Origin: Heterobilharzia americana
Taxonomy: Eukaryota > Platyhelminthes > Trematoda > Strigeidida > Schistosomatidae
Assembly (NCBI GenBank): GCA_944470555.2
Contig: OX104127.1
Span: forward strand, 52,752,934-52,816,933
Length of the DNA stretch: 64,000 nt
Reading direction: 5' to 3'
Made by a program: the position numbers and the translations under genes. Of this stretch, positions 35,525-47,523 are shown piece after piece. Below the pieces are notes generated by a model. The model made no database searches. It saw nothing but the letters and a program-made list of their open reading frames with translations, and was not told the origin of the DNA. Numbering within the stretch: position 1 is the first letter of the stretch; each line of letters starts with the position of its first letter.

Positions 35525-36560
35525 GAGTAATTTTAAGTTATTTGGTAGTATCCGCTTGATATCCATTGTCAACTTGTTGCGAAATTATGGAGCTCTTTAT
35601 TGTTCTCAACTGTTCCTTATTCACCCAAGACTGGTGGTAGTCAGAAATTCCACAATGGACCTATCTCATAGCATGCCCAATAAAACTTGCACCATAATAG
35701 CAGCTGAACTGATGAATGCACATAGAAGTTGCTAAATCAGGCAGTTTTTCTTTATTTTCTTAACCTAGAATCCAGCCTTTGTTGAAGGTGGGCCATAATT
35801 TAACAGCTGAGAATGCCAATCGCAATGTTGTTTTTATGTGTTAAGTGATGGCCCTCCTTGAATTCAAGTTTCAAGAAGATTTGCTTCCTAGGAACTGTTA
35901 GCATTCTTGACTTTGTCTTAGTAACACTGGCATGGTTAGTTGAAACTTTGTTGAATGGCCACTCCTACTGAGCACGTAACGTATGGTGGCGAACTATTCC
36001 TCTATAGCAACATCAAAACAAATGGCTGAGCCATGGTATACTGGGCGCTTCACCAGGTTCTGCTCGTATTGGAGGGGTACAACACTAAAGAAGTGAGTGT
36101 ATTCACCTGCCAATATTGCATTTTTACACATATTTCTTTTCAGAGTTCCATCTAACCTCCTTACCACCGGGAAAAAATAAATGAGATATCTTAGTCTCGC
36201 TTCTCTTTAATTGTAAATTTGATTGATGGATGAACACTATTAAACTTATTAAGAACAGTATTCTTATCAGTCTCATTCTTGAGAACTTTAAACGTATCAT
36301 CCATATAATGACAATTTAATTCCAAATTGCCAATAGTTTCATGCAGGTAACTACTCTATAGTTTTACCATTCTGTTCCGAGTGGGCCAACGGGTGACTAC
36401 ATAACCACACCATTTGATTGCCTGCAAAACTCATTGTTAACAAATAAGTTTGTATTCACTGTACCTCTCAGAAGTAATTCTTTCACGATCGAGATTGGAA
36501 TAACATACGACATTAAATAATAGGATGTAAAGGCATAAACTGTAAGATTAGTGTTCTTTA
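35525..36560 (-). mobile_element. Penelope-like element, RT motif B to GIY-YIG, decayed
   Basis: On the minus strand, from high to low coordinates: IPISIVKELLLRGTVNT and NGVVM-stop-SPVGPL (about 36510-36390, the DGVAMGSPLGP motif B), HYMDDTFKVLKNETDKN (about 36316-36265, motif C with MDD for VDD), FNSVHPSI, a worn middle part, then YGASFIGHAMR (about 35692-35660, GIY-YIG) and IKSSIISQQVDNGYQADTTK (about 35600-35540). Each line has its match in the PLE at 42690-43745 or 54449-56531. Many stops; a dead copy. A plus-strand frame at 35523-35735 is a shadow. Confidence 0.75.
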
Positions 36561-38194
36561 ATAGAAACATTGACTAGAACACAATTTGGACGAATCTCAA
36601 CTACTGAACCTCATATATTTGTAATCGATCTGATGGCAACGAGATGATATATAAAACCCCTACCAAGTTCATTTGCTTAAGCTGACTGACAAATGAAATA
36701 CTAGATTGTTTCAGAACGAATATATTTTTTCATTGTTCTAACCTAATTCATTAACAAGATATATTTAGTAGGTGGTCGAAAGTCTATCTAAAATGTGTGT
36801 AGAAACCCACTATTTAGATGAGATTTATTGTTTGTTCATTGTTTATTTATTTACTGACTGTTCAACTTATTCATGGTTGGTAGATTACTTTATCTTTAGG
36901 GATAGATTATAATGAATCAGTGAACAATAGAAATGATTTCTCTCTTTAACTAATGTCAATCAGTTGACTTGTAAACTAATTCATAATTGTTGAGGGTTTA
37001 GTTATAATGAATTGAGAGAAAACTAGTAAAAGAGAACAACACTGGGTTGGATATGAGCATAAACAACGGCTAGGTAACAAATCAGTGGATTATTAAACTT
37101 GAAAGCGTAAATAGTTCAGGATAATACTTCTTCATAAACATAGAGCACTTTACAAGATAGGAGTGATGAAGTTGAAGTTTTGCATATTCTTGGTAAATGG
37201 CGAAGGATGCTTATGATCCGAAAGATTAATAAAACAGGTTATCTGTGAGACTGCCTAAGCTGACCGTGATTTGCTAGACTGTTATCAGTGATTTGTATCA
37301 ACGACTGAAGGTGAAATTCGAATCTGAGTTTTGGTAAGATTTGTACTAATGGCTTGTGAATTATGCAAAGTCAGCTCCATCACCAATAGTTCAGCTCAGC
37401 TATCATGTAATCGTTTACCTGTCTGATTTTCTTTTTTATGGTAGCTTCTAAATCAATGAAATTATGAACTTTCCACTGGTAGACTTCATGTTTTAGTTGA
37501 TAAAGAGGGGGGGACAACTATCCAGAGGCCCATAGTTGGATTACTGCTGACAGCTGGGCTTTTATTGCATCTTTCCTTCTCCAGCATTACTCTATATCCA
37601 AATCAAGTTATTTTGCTAAATAATATCTTATTTAACAAGTTATGTCAAACATGCAGAAGGGAAAATATGTTTTCTTACAGGTCAGTAAAAATTAGCCTAC
37701 ACATGTAAGGTAACAGAACTTGAGGGAATAAAAAGGCATCTAATGTATCTGTAAGGAGGGTGCATGGAGCGTGTGAACTTTCAGCCACACATCAGATATT
37801 GATCGGGCCTGTAGAACATGAGCCTAGTTAGCATGAGTTCTTTTTCTAATCTTTTTAAGTAAAAATTTTTTTTCCCATAACGAAGTAGGATCTCGGCCGA
37901 AGGAGGAAATAAACATATAAAATTATGCTTTTATTTGACATCTTCCATGAAGATAATAAAGAGGGCTAGCAGGTATTTTTCGGAAAACTATGGTTGAAAT
38001 TTTATCAATAAATTAGAAATGAAACCACAAAGATATGGCGTCCTTGTGTGACTATCAAATGACACTGAAGTGACTAATCATACTGAAAATAACTGTGTCT
38101 TCATTCAGAGAGGCTTCTAATCATTGGAAGGTAATCACTGCTTATAGATAAGTTTATGCAAAGTTCCGGCTTTTAATAATTTTGATAAAAACAC
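36561..38194. other. AT-rich stretch, nothing recognised
   Basis: No recognised gene. A GACTGAAGGTGAAATT block near 37304 also occurs near 62101, too short to name as a family. Confidence 0.4.
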
Positions 38195-38280
38195 TGGGCT
38201 GCGAGTGCATCAGTGACAAGTTAGTAATAGGACAAGACACGTCCTGGAATCGTCTACTAGCCGTCAACCAACAGATGTCC
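38195..38280 (+). repeat. Sm-alpha hammerhead remnant
   Basis: The line AATAGGACAAGACACGTCC, then TGGAATCGTCTACTAGCC, is the 3' half of a plus-strand hammerhead. The CUGANGA half is worn (CATCAGTGACAAG). Confidence 0.4.
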
Positions 38281-38999
38281 ATTAGTTGTATTCATTACAA
38301 TAGCCAGAAATTGCCCTCGTCTGGTTTCCTTGGACAGTAACATTATGCAAAGTATCACTTTTGAAAAGAAAAAAGTTACGATTGAAGTCAGTTAAGCGAA
38401 AATGTGCTCATCCATTTCTGTGATGAAAAGAGGCAAACCTTCTCTCAGTGTCGGCATGTCTAGGATAATATGAAATGACTCAAGTTCTACCGGTTATCAG
38501 ATTATTTAGCCCTTGTGTCAATATATCCCTATGTCTAGAAGAGCAAGAGTTTTATGTATTCATTTTGCCTATTCATTTCCTGTCATAAGCCGGTGAGAGA
38601 CTTAGTTACTGAAAATTGAAGTCGCTTGACATATAGATAAATATGAACTTTTATTCCTTAAGTTATAAGTGACAAAATGGGATCGCCTATCGTCTTATCA
38701 ATTAAAAAATCGTCAAAAATGATAATTTTGTAACGGAATAAGTCAGAAAGACTGAAATTAATCTCCGCTTGGAGTTAGTTATCAGCTACCTTTTAAGGCC
38801 TATTCTGCTTTCACATAATCACCTGAGTACCTAACACTTGATATCCGGTTCACTGTTATTGTTCTTAAGTCATTTTTATTCTTTTGGCTGGTGATTCAAT
38901 GCAGATTATTACTAATTCTTTATTGGAGAGAAGGAAATATACATCGAGTACTTGACTACTCGTTCATCTAATACAACCAGGCATGGATGTTACTTTTGC
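38281..38999. other. AT-rich stretch, nothing recognised
   Basis: No recognised gene or repeat. Confidence 0.4.
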
Positions 39000-39855
39000 A
39001 TTTATAATTTATTATTATGTACGACATGTCCCTTGGGTTCCTAGTGAAACATACGGCTTCAGTAACACGTCTCCCTTCAACTCTCTTCTCTGAAATCTCT
39101 TCAACCTCGCTCCAACACTGACCACAAGCTCTCATGTCTTCCTCACACACCATCTCCTCCATGTCAACCTCACCTCGGACGCCCAACTCGTCGTATCCTC
39201 TTCAGATTCCACTCGACGGCCTGACCTGTCCTGACGTGTGATATCCCCAGTCGGCCTTCTCAGTGCATGTCCAATCCATCTCCATTTCTGTCTCCATATT
39301 TGTTGAGCGATGGGTTCTTGGTTGGTCGTCACCAGTCAGAGTTCCTTGCTGCTTATTCTCACCATTCTGGCCATCTGAGCTTCAGTAACGAGCCAGTGTG
39401 GGCAGTTGTTGATGAGTGCCTGTAGTTTGTTGGGAATCCCTTTCGTAACTCACCAACTCCCTGAGCCATACACAAGCACTGACTTGACTGGATCGGTGTT
39501 GAAAATCCTGATGTTGTTCCACATGCTGAGTGGAGTGTAGCAGACCTCCACACTGGTTTCAGGCTGGTGAACGCCTGTCTTGCTTCTCCGATCCTGACTT
39601 TGACGTCCTCGTAGTTTAAACGATGCCATCTAGGTAGGTAGGTAGGTAGGTAGGTAGGTAGGTAGGTGAAAGTGGCTACTTCCTTCAAGTTTCCCCCATT
39701 GATGGTGACTGGTGTTTGTTGTAGTTGTTTGTGGTGTTGGTTGGGTATCTTCATCACCTCCGTCTTCTCTATATTCACTTGAAGTCCCATATTGGCTGCC
39801 TCTTCTGTCAACTTGTTAGTTTTCGCCTGTAGATCTTCAAGTTTGTGCAACATGT
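39000..39855 (-). mobile_element. RTE retrotransposon 3' part with TAGG expansion
   Basis: Minus-strand copy truncated just after the DFADD box: it begins [19 protein letters not shown] (39853 downward), then [33 protein letters not shown], the TAGG repeat, EDVKVRIGEARQAFTSLKP, and ends [17 protein letters not shown], then a TTA-rich tail. The repeat sits exactly at the TYLGS site. Frames shift in the 3' part. Shared changes such as GTTTAAAC just after the repeat link it with the copy at 45135-46740. Confidence 0.85.
39631..39668. repeat. (TAGG)n short array in an RTE
   Basis: About nine TAGG units on the plus strand (CCTA on the coding strand), replacing the TYLGS codons of the RTE. The ancestral line has ACCTACCTA here, a natural seed for a four-base expansion. 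Confidence 0.9.
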
Positions 39856-40849
39856 GAGTGGATAAATGTTCTCAAGCACAGTTGGCCTCAATAATAATTT
39901 TCGTGGATGTTGTTTGGATCCCTTTGAAACAAAACATGATCGGTACTCGTCTACATTCAATAGGACAGAAACTTTTCAAAGTGAACTTGCTATAGACACA
40001 TCCCTTAAAAGATCTATCTTAACATTGAGATGCCATGATATTTTTACTATGTGAAAAAGGACTTCGGCAATAAAAAAACTTTAAATCAGCTCACACCATA
40101 TGACATATATAGATAAATCAACATTGAAGGAATCTCAAGGAACTCAAGGATATTTAACATGATATCAGTCTGATGAGAGTGTTTACTTTCGAAAATGAAC
40201 TCTAAGTAACTTTCACAGAGAAAGTAACAAACTTTTTATGTAAGGCAGAAAAGTGAATAAGCATACAGCATCAAAAACACTACATTAGTTTAATACTATC
40301 TATAAATTATGACATTTTCCTAATGGCTTTGGTCAGAATCCATGAGACTAGCCAATTGTTTCACACTGTTTAGCCGCCTAAGGGAAAACTGTGCACACTG
40401 TGAAAGTAGTCACAGTATGAATGAATGTTGTTTACAGTTTAAATCTTTAAAAGGGTAACTGAGAATATGGGACGTGCAAGAGCAACAGCAGTAGCAGGAT
40501 AAAATGGATCCAGTTTATCTCGGCAGTATTTTGTCATCTGCTTAAAACCTAGAATATCAAAATATATAGTTTTACTGAAAATTTAACATACTTTAATTCA
40601 TCGAAAAGAAGCAAAACTATCGGCTAGAGGTTATGATGGACAGTGATAGTTATAGAGTAAGGGTCATTCACAACAGCTAATTCCAGGAAGATTGATAAGT
40701 GGTAACAACTTGTGTCAGTTATATATATTATAAGCCGATGTAATTATTTGGATAAAATTACGACAGAAGTGGCCTTCATAATATTGAGGGACTGAGCATT
40801 GAAAGATTACATAGACAGACTATCCGGTAAATAAGCTATCTATTATGAG
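39856..40849. other. AT-rich stretch, nothing recognised
   Basis: No recognised gene or repeat in about 1 kb. Confidence 0.4.
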
Positions 40850-41065
40850 TTGACTTAAGTTAGTTGAAAATAATCTGTATAGACACGAGATAATGTAACT
40901 AAATGAGTGAAGGAACAACGATCTAAGTTCGATAAGTTTACCATTGGCTCCTTATCAATTTTGAGGCGTTTGATGGCTGTGGCTTCAACAAACTTCAGAA
41001 CAGTTGAATTCCCGCTTCTAAAAAGACTTCGACTGACGAAAAGTAACGTTAAACAACTCAATCAA
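40850..41065 (-). pseudogene. Possible PLE C-terminal remnant
   Basis: The minus-strand frame reads SGNSTVLKFVEATAIKRLKI. This resembles the PLE C-terminal line SRVLKFIEALAIRKFKPP at about 56435-56480. The likeness is short, and no GIY-YIG line was found next to it, so it is a weak call. Confidence 0.3.
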
Positions 41066-42689
41066 TCCAACGTCAATTAAAGGCTGAATGATGTCGCTGT
41101 TCACACTGTTACTTTCACGTGATCATAAGTTCTTCAGAATCGGAAGTTCAGTTTACGAGATTTTTTGAGGCTATAGCTACCAAACACCTTCAACTTGACT
41201 TATATGTATTACTTAAATTCCAAGTGAGCATTATCAATTTGATTTACAACACTGTTGTCATCAGATTCTAATAGAATGAGAATCTCTTTCATGCCTAAAA
41301 TATATTTGCTCTACGTTCCATCTGCAAAGATTCAAACTAACCGATGAAATATTAACAAACTGTACCCATGAAAAATGTTTGCAAAACATATTTGAAACTC
41401 TAGCTGGTGATAAATTGGGCATACTGTAGAAATCAGGCCGTCAGAAAGTTGAGATCTGAAAGTTTTTTCGACCTTTTTGAACAACTAAAAAGTCATTTTA
41501 CTGAATCAAGTGATATGAAACACGTGAAGCGATAATTTTTTGCTGAAAAAAAGGAAATTTAAACATTCAGCAGACAGAAGTTGGCTAATTGGTTGTGATA
41601 AAAAGAACAAGATGAAAAATATACGATAAGAAAAATTGAAGGTTGTATCAATAGGCTTTTAGAGAGAAATGATGAATAGGTTGCAAATGAAGATGGAAAC
41701 GAAGAAAACTCTGCATTAAATAACTGAATTAAGGAATGAAAAATGATCTTACACCGGAGCATTGCAAAATGTATCAAGCATATTGTTCTGTCAAAAAGTT
41801 TTAATCTTCATATCTCAGATGTTCTCAGTGTGGTTATATACAAACACTGGAATTTGTTAACGCTACAAAAATGCTTCCCTTGGATCTGTTGTTTCTTGAA
41901 CACAGATGTTGTATTCATTCACTCTAAATGGATCTTATCAACAGACATCTAGTCTGTTCATCAGCTATGTATCATCATAGTCCTAATTATAACAACCACA
42001 GATTGTCTAGACTTAAGGATTTTCTTTACATATTCAGATACCATACTCCGAAATGTTAAAGCGTAAGCTATTTTAAACGGTATGAATAACGATAGTGATT
42101 ACGATAAAATTAATTGTTAGACGATGAGTTTTATTCTTTAAAAAATCCTAGAACTAAGTGTCATACTTGTTGGTACTCATTAGGAACTATTCGACGGTTG
42201 GGACCTGCGTCATTCACTCCTGAAGTCAAAGAGTCAGCTACTATTGCAAAAAATACAGTTCATCATGGTGTCATTTCAACCTTCTTTAGAAGCCATATTG
42301 GATAAATAATCGATAGACTGTGATCCGTGTAAAATATTAGACATGCAGCAGATACATCGGTTACCTAGTAATGATTGATTCTTGTATGAAATTTGTTGGT
42401 GGTTCAGGATTCACACAAGTGAGTCTATTGCCCACAGCCTGCCTAACTTACATGATATGTAAGCTATCCTAAATGGTTCCTTCAAATCATTCTCAAGTAA
42501 AACACTTGCAATGTAGATGATAATGATGATAAGAAGTAAGACATCAGCATGAAAATGTAGACACTACGATAATCAAAGTGGGTCAAAAGCTTGAAAACAT
42601 AAAAGTTACGTAGTAGTGAGGGACGAGATAAGTGGATAAACGAAGTCTGAACAGATACAGTAAGTATATGAAAGGGGTGAATAATACGA
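41066..42689. other. AT-rich stretch, nothing recognised
   Basis: Frames at 41559-41777 (minus), 41743-41952 and 42114-42305 (plus) show no known domain. Confidence 0.4.
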
Positions 42690-43745
42690 AAGAAGTTAAG
42701 TCATTAACTAAGTTTTCTCTGACCAAGGGAGAAATAAGGGACGTACAAACTTCTTTTGGATACAACGAATAGGATTATTAACTCGAACTCCTACATCTTC
42801 TGCTATGTGTAAAAGTTGACTTAGAAAACCTTTCGAAAGATGATCATGAAAGCATTGTTCGTCTTCACCAGGTGACCACTGTTCACGAGGTGAGATAAAA
42901 CAGAATTTATGATGGATTTTATATGTCCCTTTCCCAACCATGAAGGCGGATGCTCAGCAACAGATTTGTTAAGTTGTCTAGTAGTACGCCCTACATAGCT
43001 TTCTCCACAAGAGCAGGTAAACTTGTAAATATTCAGAAACGGAGAAACTAGATATATGTGTCCTTCCCCCACTTCCAGTTTTCATACATAATGCCTTAAC
43101 AAGTAAATGTGTGATCAGATTGTTCGAAATGTATAGCGCTAATACATCACATTTTTCAGATAATCTACGTCTTCTAATTACATTATCCAAATTCATAAAA
43201 GGGACTAATTGTTTCAGAAACTAGATAGCGACAACAACTGGTTGACTAAAATATGACAGACAGTTGTGCCGTATAGAATGTCCTCTCAATGGCTTTAGAC
43301 AGTCTCTTATATAAAACTTTAGCTGCATCTCCATCAGACCACAATTTCAGGAACAACGGTTTCTCATGTACAGCAATAATTTTAGGTTTGTTACTCCTAG
43401 ATTTGTCCTTGTCTCTTTTTATGAAACTGTTAGGGAAGCCGATTTCGACCAATGAACTATGAACCTATTCTAACTCCTTCTGTACTAAATCACTCGAACA
43501 TATTCTTCTCACCCTGTGAATGAGCCATTTAACCAGATTTGACTTGTACCAAATGGGTACGTGACTGAGAAAGTGTGTGTACCGGCTTATATATGTAGTC
43601 TCTCTGTAAACACATCTGCTGAGTGAATCATCTTCTCTTCAGCTTGGCACGACATCCGAGAAGTGTATTTTACTCTCATTTTCTTCCTAACAAGTGATTA
43701 TGAGTGAAGGGTGAACCTCATTAAACTTTCTCAACACCTCGTTAG
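42690..43745 (-). mobile_element. Penelope-like element, RT C-part and GIY-YIG, decayed
   Basis: From high to low coordinates on the minus strand: VLRKFNEVHPSL (about 43738-43705), RCVYRETTYISRYTHFLSHV (about 43620-43565), LVKWLIHRVRRICSS, NSFIKRDKDKSRSNKPK (about 43430-43380), LYKRLSKAIERTFYTAQL, then IYKFTCSCGESYVGRTTRQL (about 43033-42975; GIY-YIG with YVG and Arg), VAEHPPSWLGKG, and a worn C-terminus near 42720. An extra stretch of about 120-150 bases lies before the GIY-YIG domain (about 43060-43185) and holds a 44-base block also seen at 56662-56705. Several frames; dead. Confidence 0.8.
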
Positions 43746-43784
43746 AACATATTCGTAATGAATACAATCATGATATTATGACCG

Positions 43785-44420
43785 ATTTTCATCAATATCA
43801 TCAGGAGTCCTCAGCCACTGATTCCTATCATTTAAGGGACCACAACCAACTAGTCTACACCTACACTTCCCTACACGGCTCAGACCAACAGTCAGAGACT
43901 TTATGCACTGGTGCCGTCTTGATCTTTCTACCTTGAATGATCTTTCAACCTGATCCAGCTTCATTCAGAACTGCACGTCAAGGTGGACGGTGGTTTGGCA
44001 AGTGAACTAATTGTGCAAGCCATCTCAGTCAATAGACTTTTAAAACTTCATCAGTCGACTTGCCTGCCTTGCCTATTATCCTCCGCTTGACCTCAGCGTT
44101 GCTGATACAGTGATTCCATCACACACGAGCAATAAAATGAAGACATCTGTCATCGAAAACCTGTAACCCCTTCATGTCTTTTACCTTCAACGTCCATGTC
44201 TCAGCCGCAGAAAATGACAGGACTGCAGTGCAATATACTCATGCTTTATAAAGTAGTCAGATATCTTGCTGACACAAGAGATTACTCAGGCTTGAAACTG
44301 CCCAACAGGTCTTCTCTATCCTAGCTGAGATTCGTCAACGCATTCAAGCTGATGTGACTCCTCAATTAAGTGGAATGGTAGAAATATTCAACCACTTCAC
44401 TCCCTACTCTTAAAGTGGGA
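43785..44420 (-). mobile_element. RTE retrotransposon 3' part, second lineage, decayed
   Basis: Minus-strand reading in several frames gives pieces of an RTE C-terminal domain: VGSEVVEYFYHST (near 44410), FKPE, DMDVEGKRHEGV, and at the end HQCIKSLTVGLSRVGKCRC with GCGPLNDRNQWLRTPDDI. The end line matches 23265-23460. It differs from the RTE at 1-2031, so at least two RTE lineages are present. Truncated at the 5' side and full of stops. Confidence 0.6.
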
Positions 44421-45134
44421 TATTTGCAGACCAGCCCTGGATATATATACATATATTTGTGCACTTTATAAGTGCTGGGGTTTTCATCGAAGGAGGTAAT
44501 TTTTTCACCAGTACCTCCTCATTATGCACTTTTACGTACTGCAGAAACGTAAGTTATTTAATTTGACATCAAGCCTCTTCACCAGATTTACTTCTTTGAG
44601 GATTTAGTAACTGAATATAATCAGAGTAACTTCACTTCTGTGGGAGAAAAAGCCTTTGGATTGAGTTAGTCTTTCATGGTAAGAAAAGACTGCAGACTAC
44701 GTGCCACTCTATCTGAGACAAGATTACTGTCAAATCTATGGTGAGAAAAAAAATGTGCAGCTGCTGCTCAATGGAAGGTGAAATAATTCGAAGTGAAGTT
44801 CAATAACATGTTAAGGATGCAACTGAATATACAAATGAAGCACTTATTTATGCCTCAGGTGTATTTTGCTTGTGTTATAAAAAAATGTGGCTCATATTAC
44901 CAAAACTATTCACTGATGTCAAAAATAGAAGGAAACAGGCGTAAATCAGTCAGTCTCGTTTAACCTTCCATTCCCATCATCATTAAAATATCCAGCATTT
45001 AAACTAGACAAACTGACAAGAAAGCTAGCATCAGGGTCATTAGTCCGAAATGCTAAGAAGTATTGCACCGTGACCAAGCAGAGGTCCAGTGCCCTCCAGG
45101 ATTTCAAGGGTTCTCCTTCTAAAGTCATGTCTTA
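44421..45134. other. AT-rich stretch, nothing recognised
   Basis: A 60-codon minus-strand frame (44946-45128) just beside the RTE tail has no known domain; it could be coding debris of another repeat. Confidence 0.35.
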
Positions 45135-46740
45135 TTATTATCATTATTACTTGTTCCTTGGGTTCCTAGTGGAACATACGGCTTCAGTAACACGTCTCCA
45201 TTCAACTCTCTTCTCTGAAATCTTTCCAACCTGGCTCCAACACTGACCACAAGCTCTCATGTCTTCCTCACACGCCATCTCCTCCATGTCAACCTCACCT
45301 CGGACGCCCAACTCGTCGTATCCCCTTCAGATTCCACTCAACGGCCTGAAGAAGTGTAAGAAGTGTAGCAGATCTCCACACCGGTTTCAGGCTGGTGAAC
45401 GCCTGTCTTGCTTTTCCGATCCTGACTTTGACGTCCTCGTCTGTGCCGCCGTCTGTAGTTTAAACGATGCCGTCTAGGTAGGTAGATAGGTAGGTGTGTA
45501 GGTAGGTAGGTGTGTAGGTGTGTAGGTAGGTGTGTAGGTAGGTAGGTGTGTAGGTAGGTAGGTAGGTAGGTAGGCAGGTAGGTGTGTAGGTAGGTAGGTA
45601 GGTAGGTAGGCAGGTAGGTAGGTAGGTAGGTAGGTAGGTAGGTAGGTAGGTAGGTGTATAGGTAGGTAGGTAGGTAGGTAGGTAGGTAGGTAGGTGTGTA
45701 GGTAGGTAGGTGTGTAGGTGTGTAGGTAGTTGTATAGGTAGGTAGGTGTGTAGGTGTGTAGGTAGGTGTGTAGGTAGGTAGGTAGGTAGGTGTGTAGGTA
45801 GGTAGGTAGGTAGGTAGGCAGGTAGGTAGGTAGGTAGGTAGGTAGGTAGGTAGGTAGGTAGGTGTATAGGTAGGTAGGTAGGTAGGTAGGTAGGTAGGTG
45901 TATAGGTAGGTAGGTAGGTAGGTAGGTAGGTAGGTAGGTAGGTAGGTGTGTAGGTAGGTGTGTATGTAGGTAGGTGTGTAGGTAGGTAGGTGTGTAGGTA
46001 GGTAGGTAGGTAGGTAGGTAGGTAGGTAGGTGTGTAGGTAGGTAGGTAGGTAGGTAGGTAGGTAGGTAGGTAGGTAGGTAGGTAGGTAGGTAGGTAGGTA
46101 GGTGTGTAGGTAGGTGTGTAGGTAGGTAGGTAGGTAGGTAGGTAGGTAGGTAGGTAGGTAGGTAGGTAGGTAGGTAGGTAGGTAGGTAGGTGAAAGAGGC
46201 TACTTCCTTTAAGTTTCCCCCATTGATGGTGATTGGTGTTTGTTGTAGTTGTTTGTGGTGTTGGTTGGGTATCTTCATCACCTCTGTCTTCTCTATATTC
46301 ACTTGAAGTCCCATATTGGCTGCCTCTTCTATCAACTTGTTAGTTTTCGCCTGTAGATCTTTAAGTTTGTGTGACACTGCACACAAGTCATCGGCGAAAT
46401 CGAAATCTTCTAGGTTCTTTCCCCCCTCTTCTCGCTTCTCGCAGTTGGTTGCATGGTCCAGTAGACCATGATCAGAAAGATGATTGGTGATAGCAGGCGG
46501 TAGCCTTGTCTTACTCCTCCCTCTCTTCGTTTCAAACGCGTCGCTGAGATTCCCATTGTGAATCATTTCGCATGTAGCCTGAACATAAAGCATATAGCTG
46601 TTGAATGAGGTTGATAAAGGTTTGTGGTATTCCATAGTGTTGAAGCAGTTGCCAAATTACTTCTTGATCGACGGTGTCGATGAAGTCGATGAAGTTGAGG
46701 TAGAGATCCAGTTGACTGCCATCCTATACTCTGTTCTATA
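45135..46740 (-). mobile_element. RTE retrotransposon with 0.7-kb TAGG array and internal deletion
   Basis: Minus-strand copy. From high to low coordinates: [20 protein letters not shown] (RT motif A, 46700 downward), [38 protein letters not shown] (motif C as FADD, about 46420-46370), [33 protein letters not shown], the large array, then DEDVKVRIGKARQAFTSLKP (about 45445-45385). After WRSATLL the sequence jumps to the last part of the element (GRPR region, about 45310), so some 300 bases are deleted. It ends in a TTA-rich tail at 45132-45152. The 391-codon frame here is kept open by the repeat, not by selection. Confidence 0.85.
45475..46192. repeat. (TAGG)n array of about 0.72 kb with TGTG variants
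   Basis: Tetranucleotide array GTAG/TAGG interrupted by GTGTGTAGG, GTGTATAGG and GGCAGG variants that recur in blocks, which suggests duplication of longer units as well as slippage. It is inserted at the TYLGS site of the RTE. Read on the minus strand it encodes repeated Tyr-Leu-Pro-Thr, because four-base units read in all three frames give a 12-base period. Confidence 0.95.
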
Positions 46741-47299
46741 ACTTCAAAGTAGTTAGATAGTTAGAAGTGTTTAGACTGTTAGAATTCTCAGAAAGCTGTT
46801 TTCGAACAACACCAGATTTTGTACGTACGAATGTTCAAAAACTACTAGAAGTGAAAGTATTCTCCTCCTGGTAAAGATTGTGATATAATGGCTTGAATCA
46901 ACTATCAAGAAATATGATTTTGTATTTTTAAATAACAATATATGAGAGTGAAGGAAACAATAATTGTTACCTTGAAAGTTAAAAGTCGTCTCTATGGAAG
47001 ACGTAATTCGCACTCTTTGGTGACCAGAAATCTTTGGTTGTTGTTGCTATCCAGGACAAATTTGTGAATGATTCACACCTCTGAAATAGCTTTTTCTCCA
47101 TAAAAATTGTTTTCTACCAACAATGTCACACAGAAAATCGTCTAAAATGATATCATTAATCTACTTACGAGTTTTCGTGGATTTAAAAGGTTAGAGAAAG
47201 TTCAAAGTAAAGTTTTTCAGATAAAATTAATGAAATTCTCATTAGATGAACACTTATAGATAGCCGAAAACCTCGTCTAGGTAACTAGTTCACTAGTTA
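46741..47299. other. AT-rich stretch, nothing recognised
   Basis: The minus-strand frame at 46771-47013 has no domain. No repeat matched. Confidence 0.4.
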
Positions 47300-47523
47300 C
47301 TAACCGGTCTAAAGCCCGGATAAAGAGGGAAGGTTGGTCAAAGGGCAAGCAACCCTACCCCATAAAACGAATCCAACCGCTTAAAAAACCTTCTAAGTAT
47401 AAAAAATATACAAAAAATAAAAACAAACTTATTCTTCACTGGAATCAGAAGGTCGAAATAACGCCGGTTGTTGAGAGCTTTTGGGAAGCCAATCGGTAAA
47501 TGTGTCTCCTCTCGATGAAAGCG

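Noticed and set aside
42114..42305. Open frame with CHTCW
   Set aside because: A single Cys-Cys pair with no repeat of the motif and no known family; not enough to call a zinc finger gene.
45475..46192. TAGG array as telomere-like or CRISPR-like sequence
   Set aside because: The unit is TAGG, not the TTAGGG telomere repeat, and there are no spacers of constant length. Its place inside an RTE explains it.
45460..46635. Long minus-strand open frame of 391 codons with repeated Tyr-Leu-Pro-Thr
   Set aside because: The frame stays open only because a four-base repeat without stop codons runs through it. The ends are pieces of an RTE reverse transcriptase. It is not a repeat protein gene.
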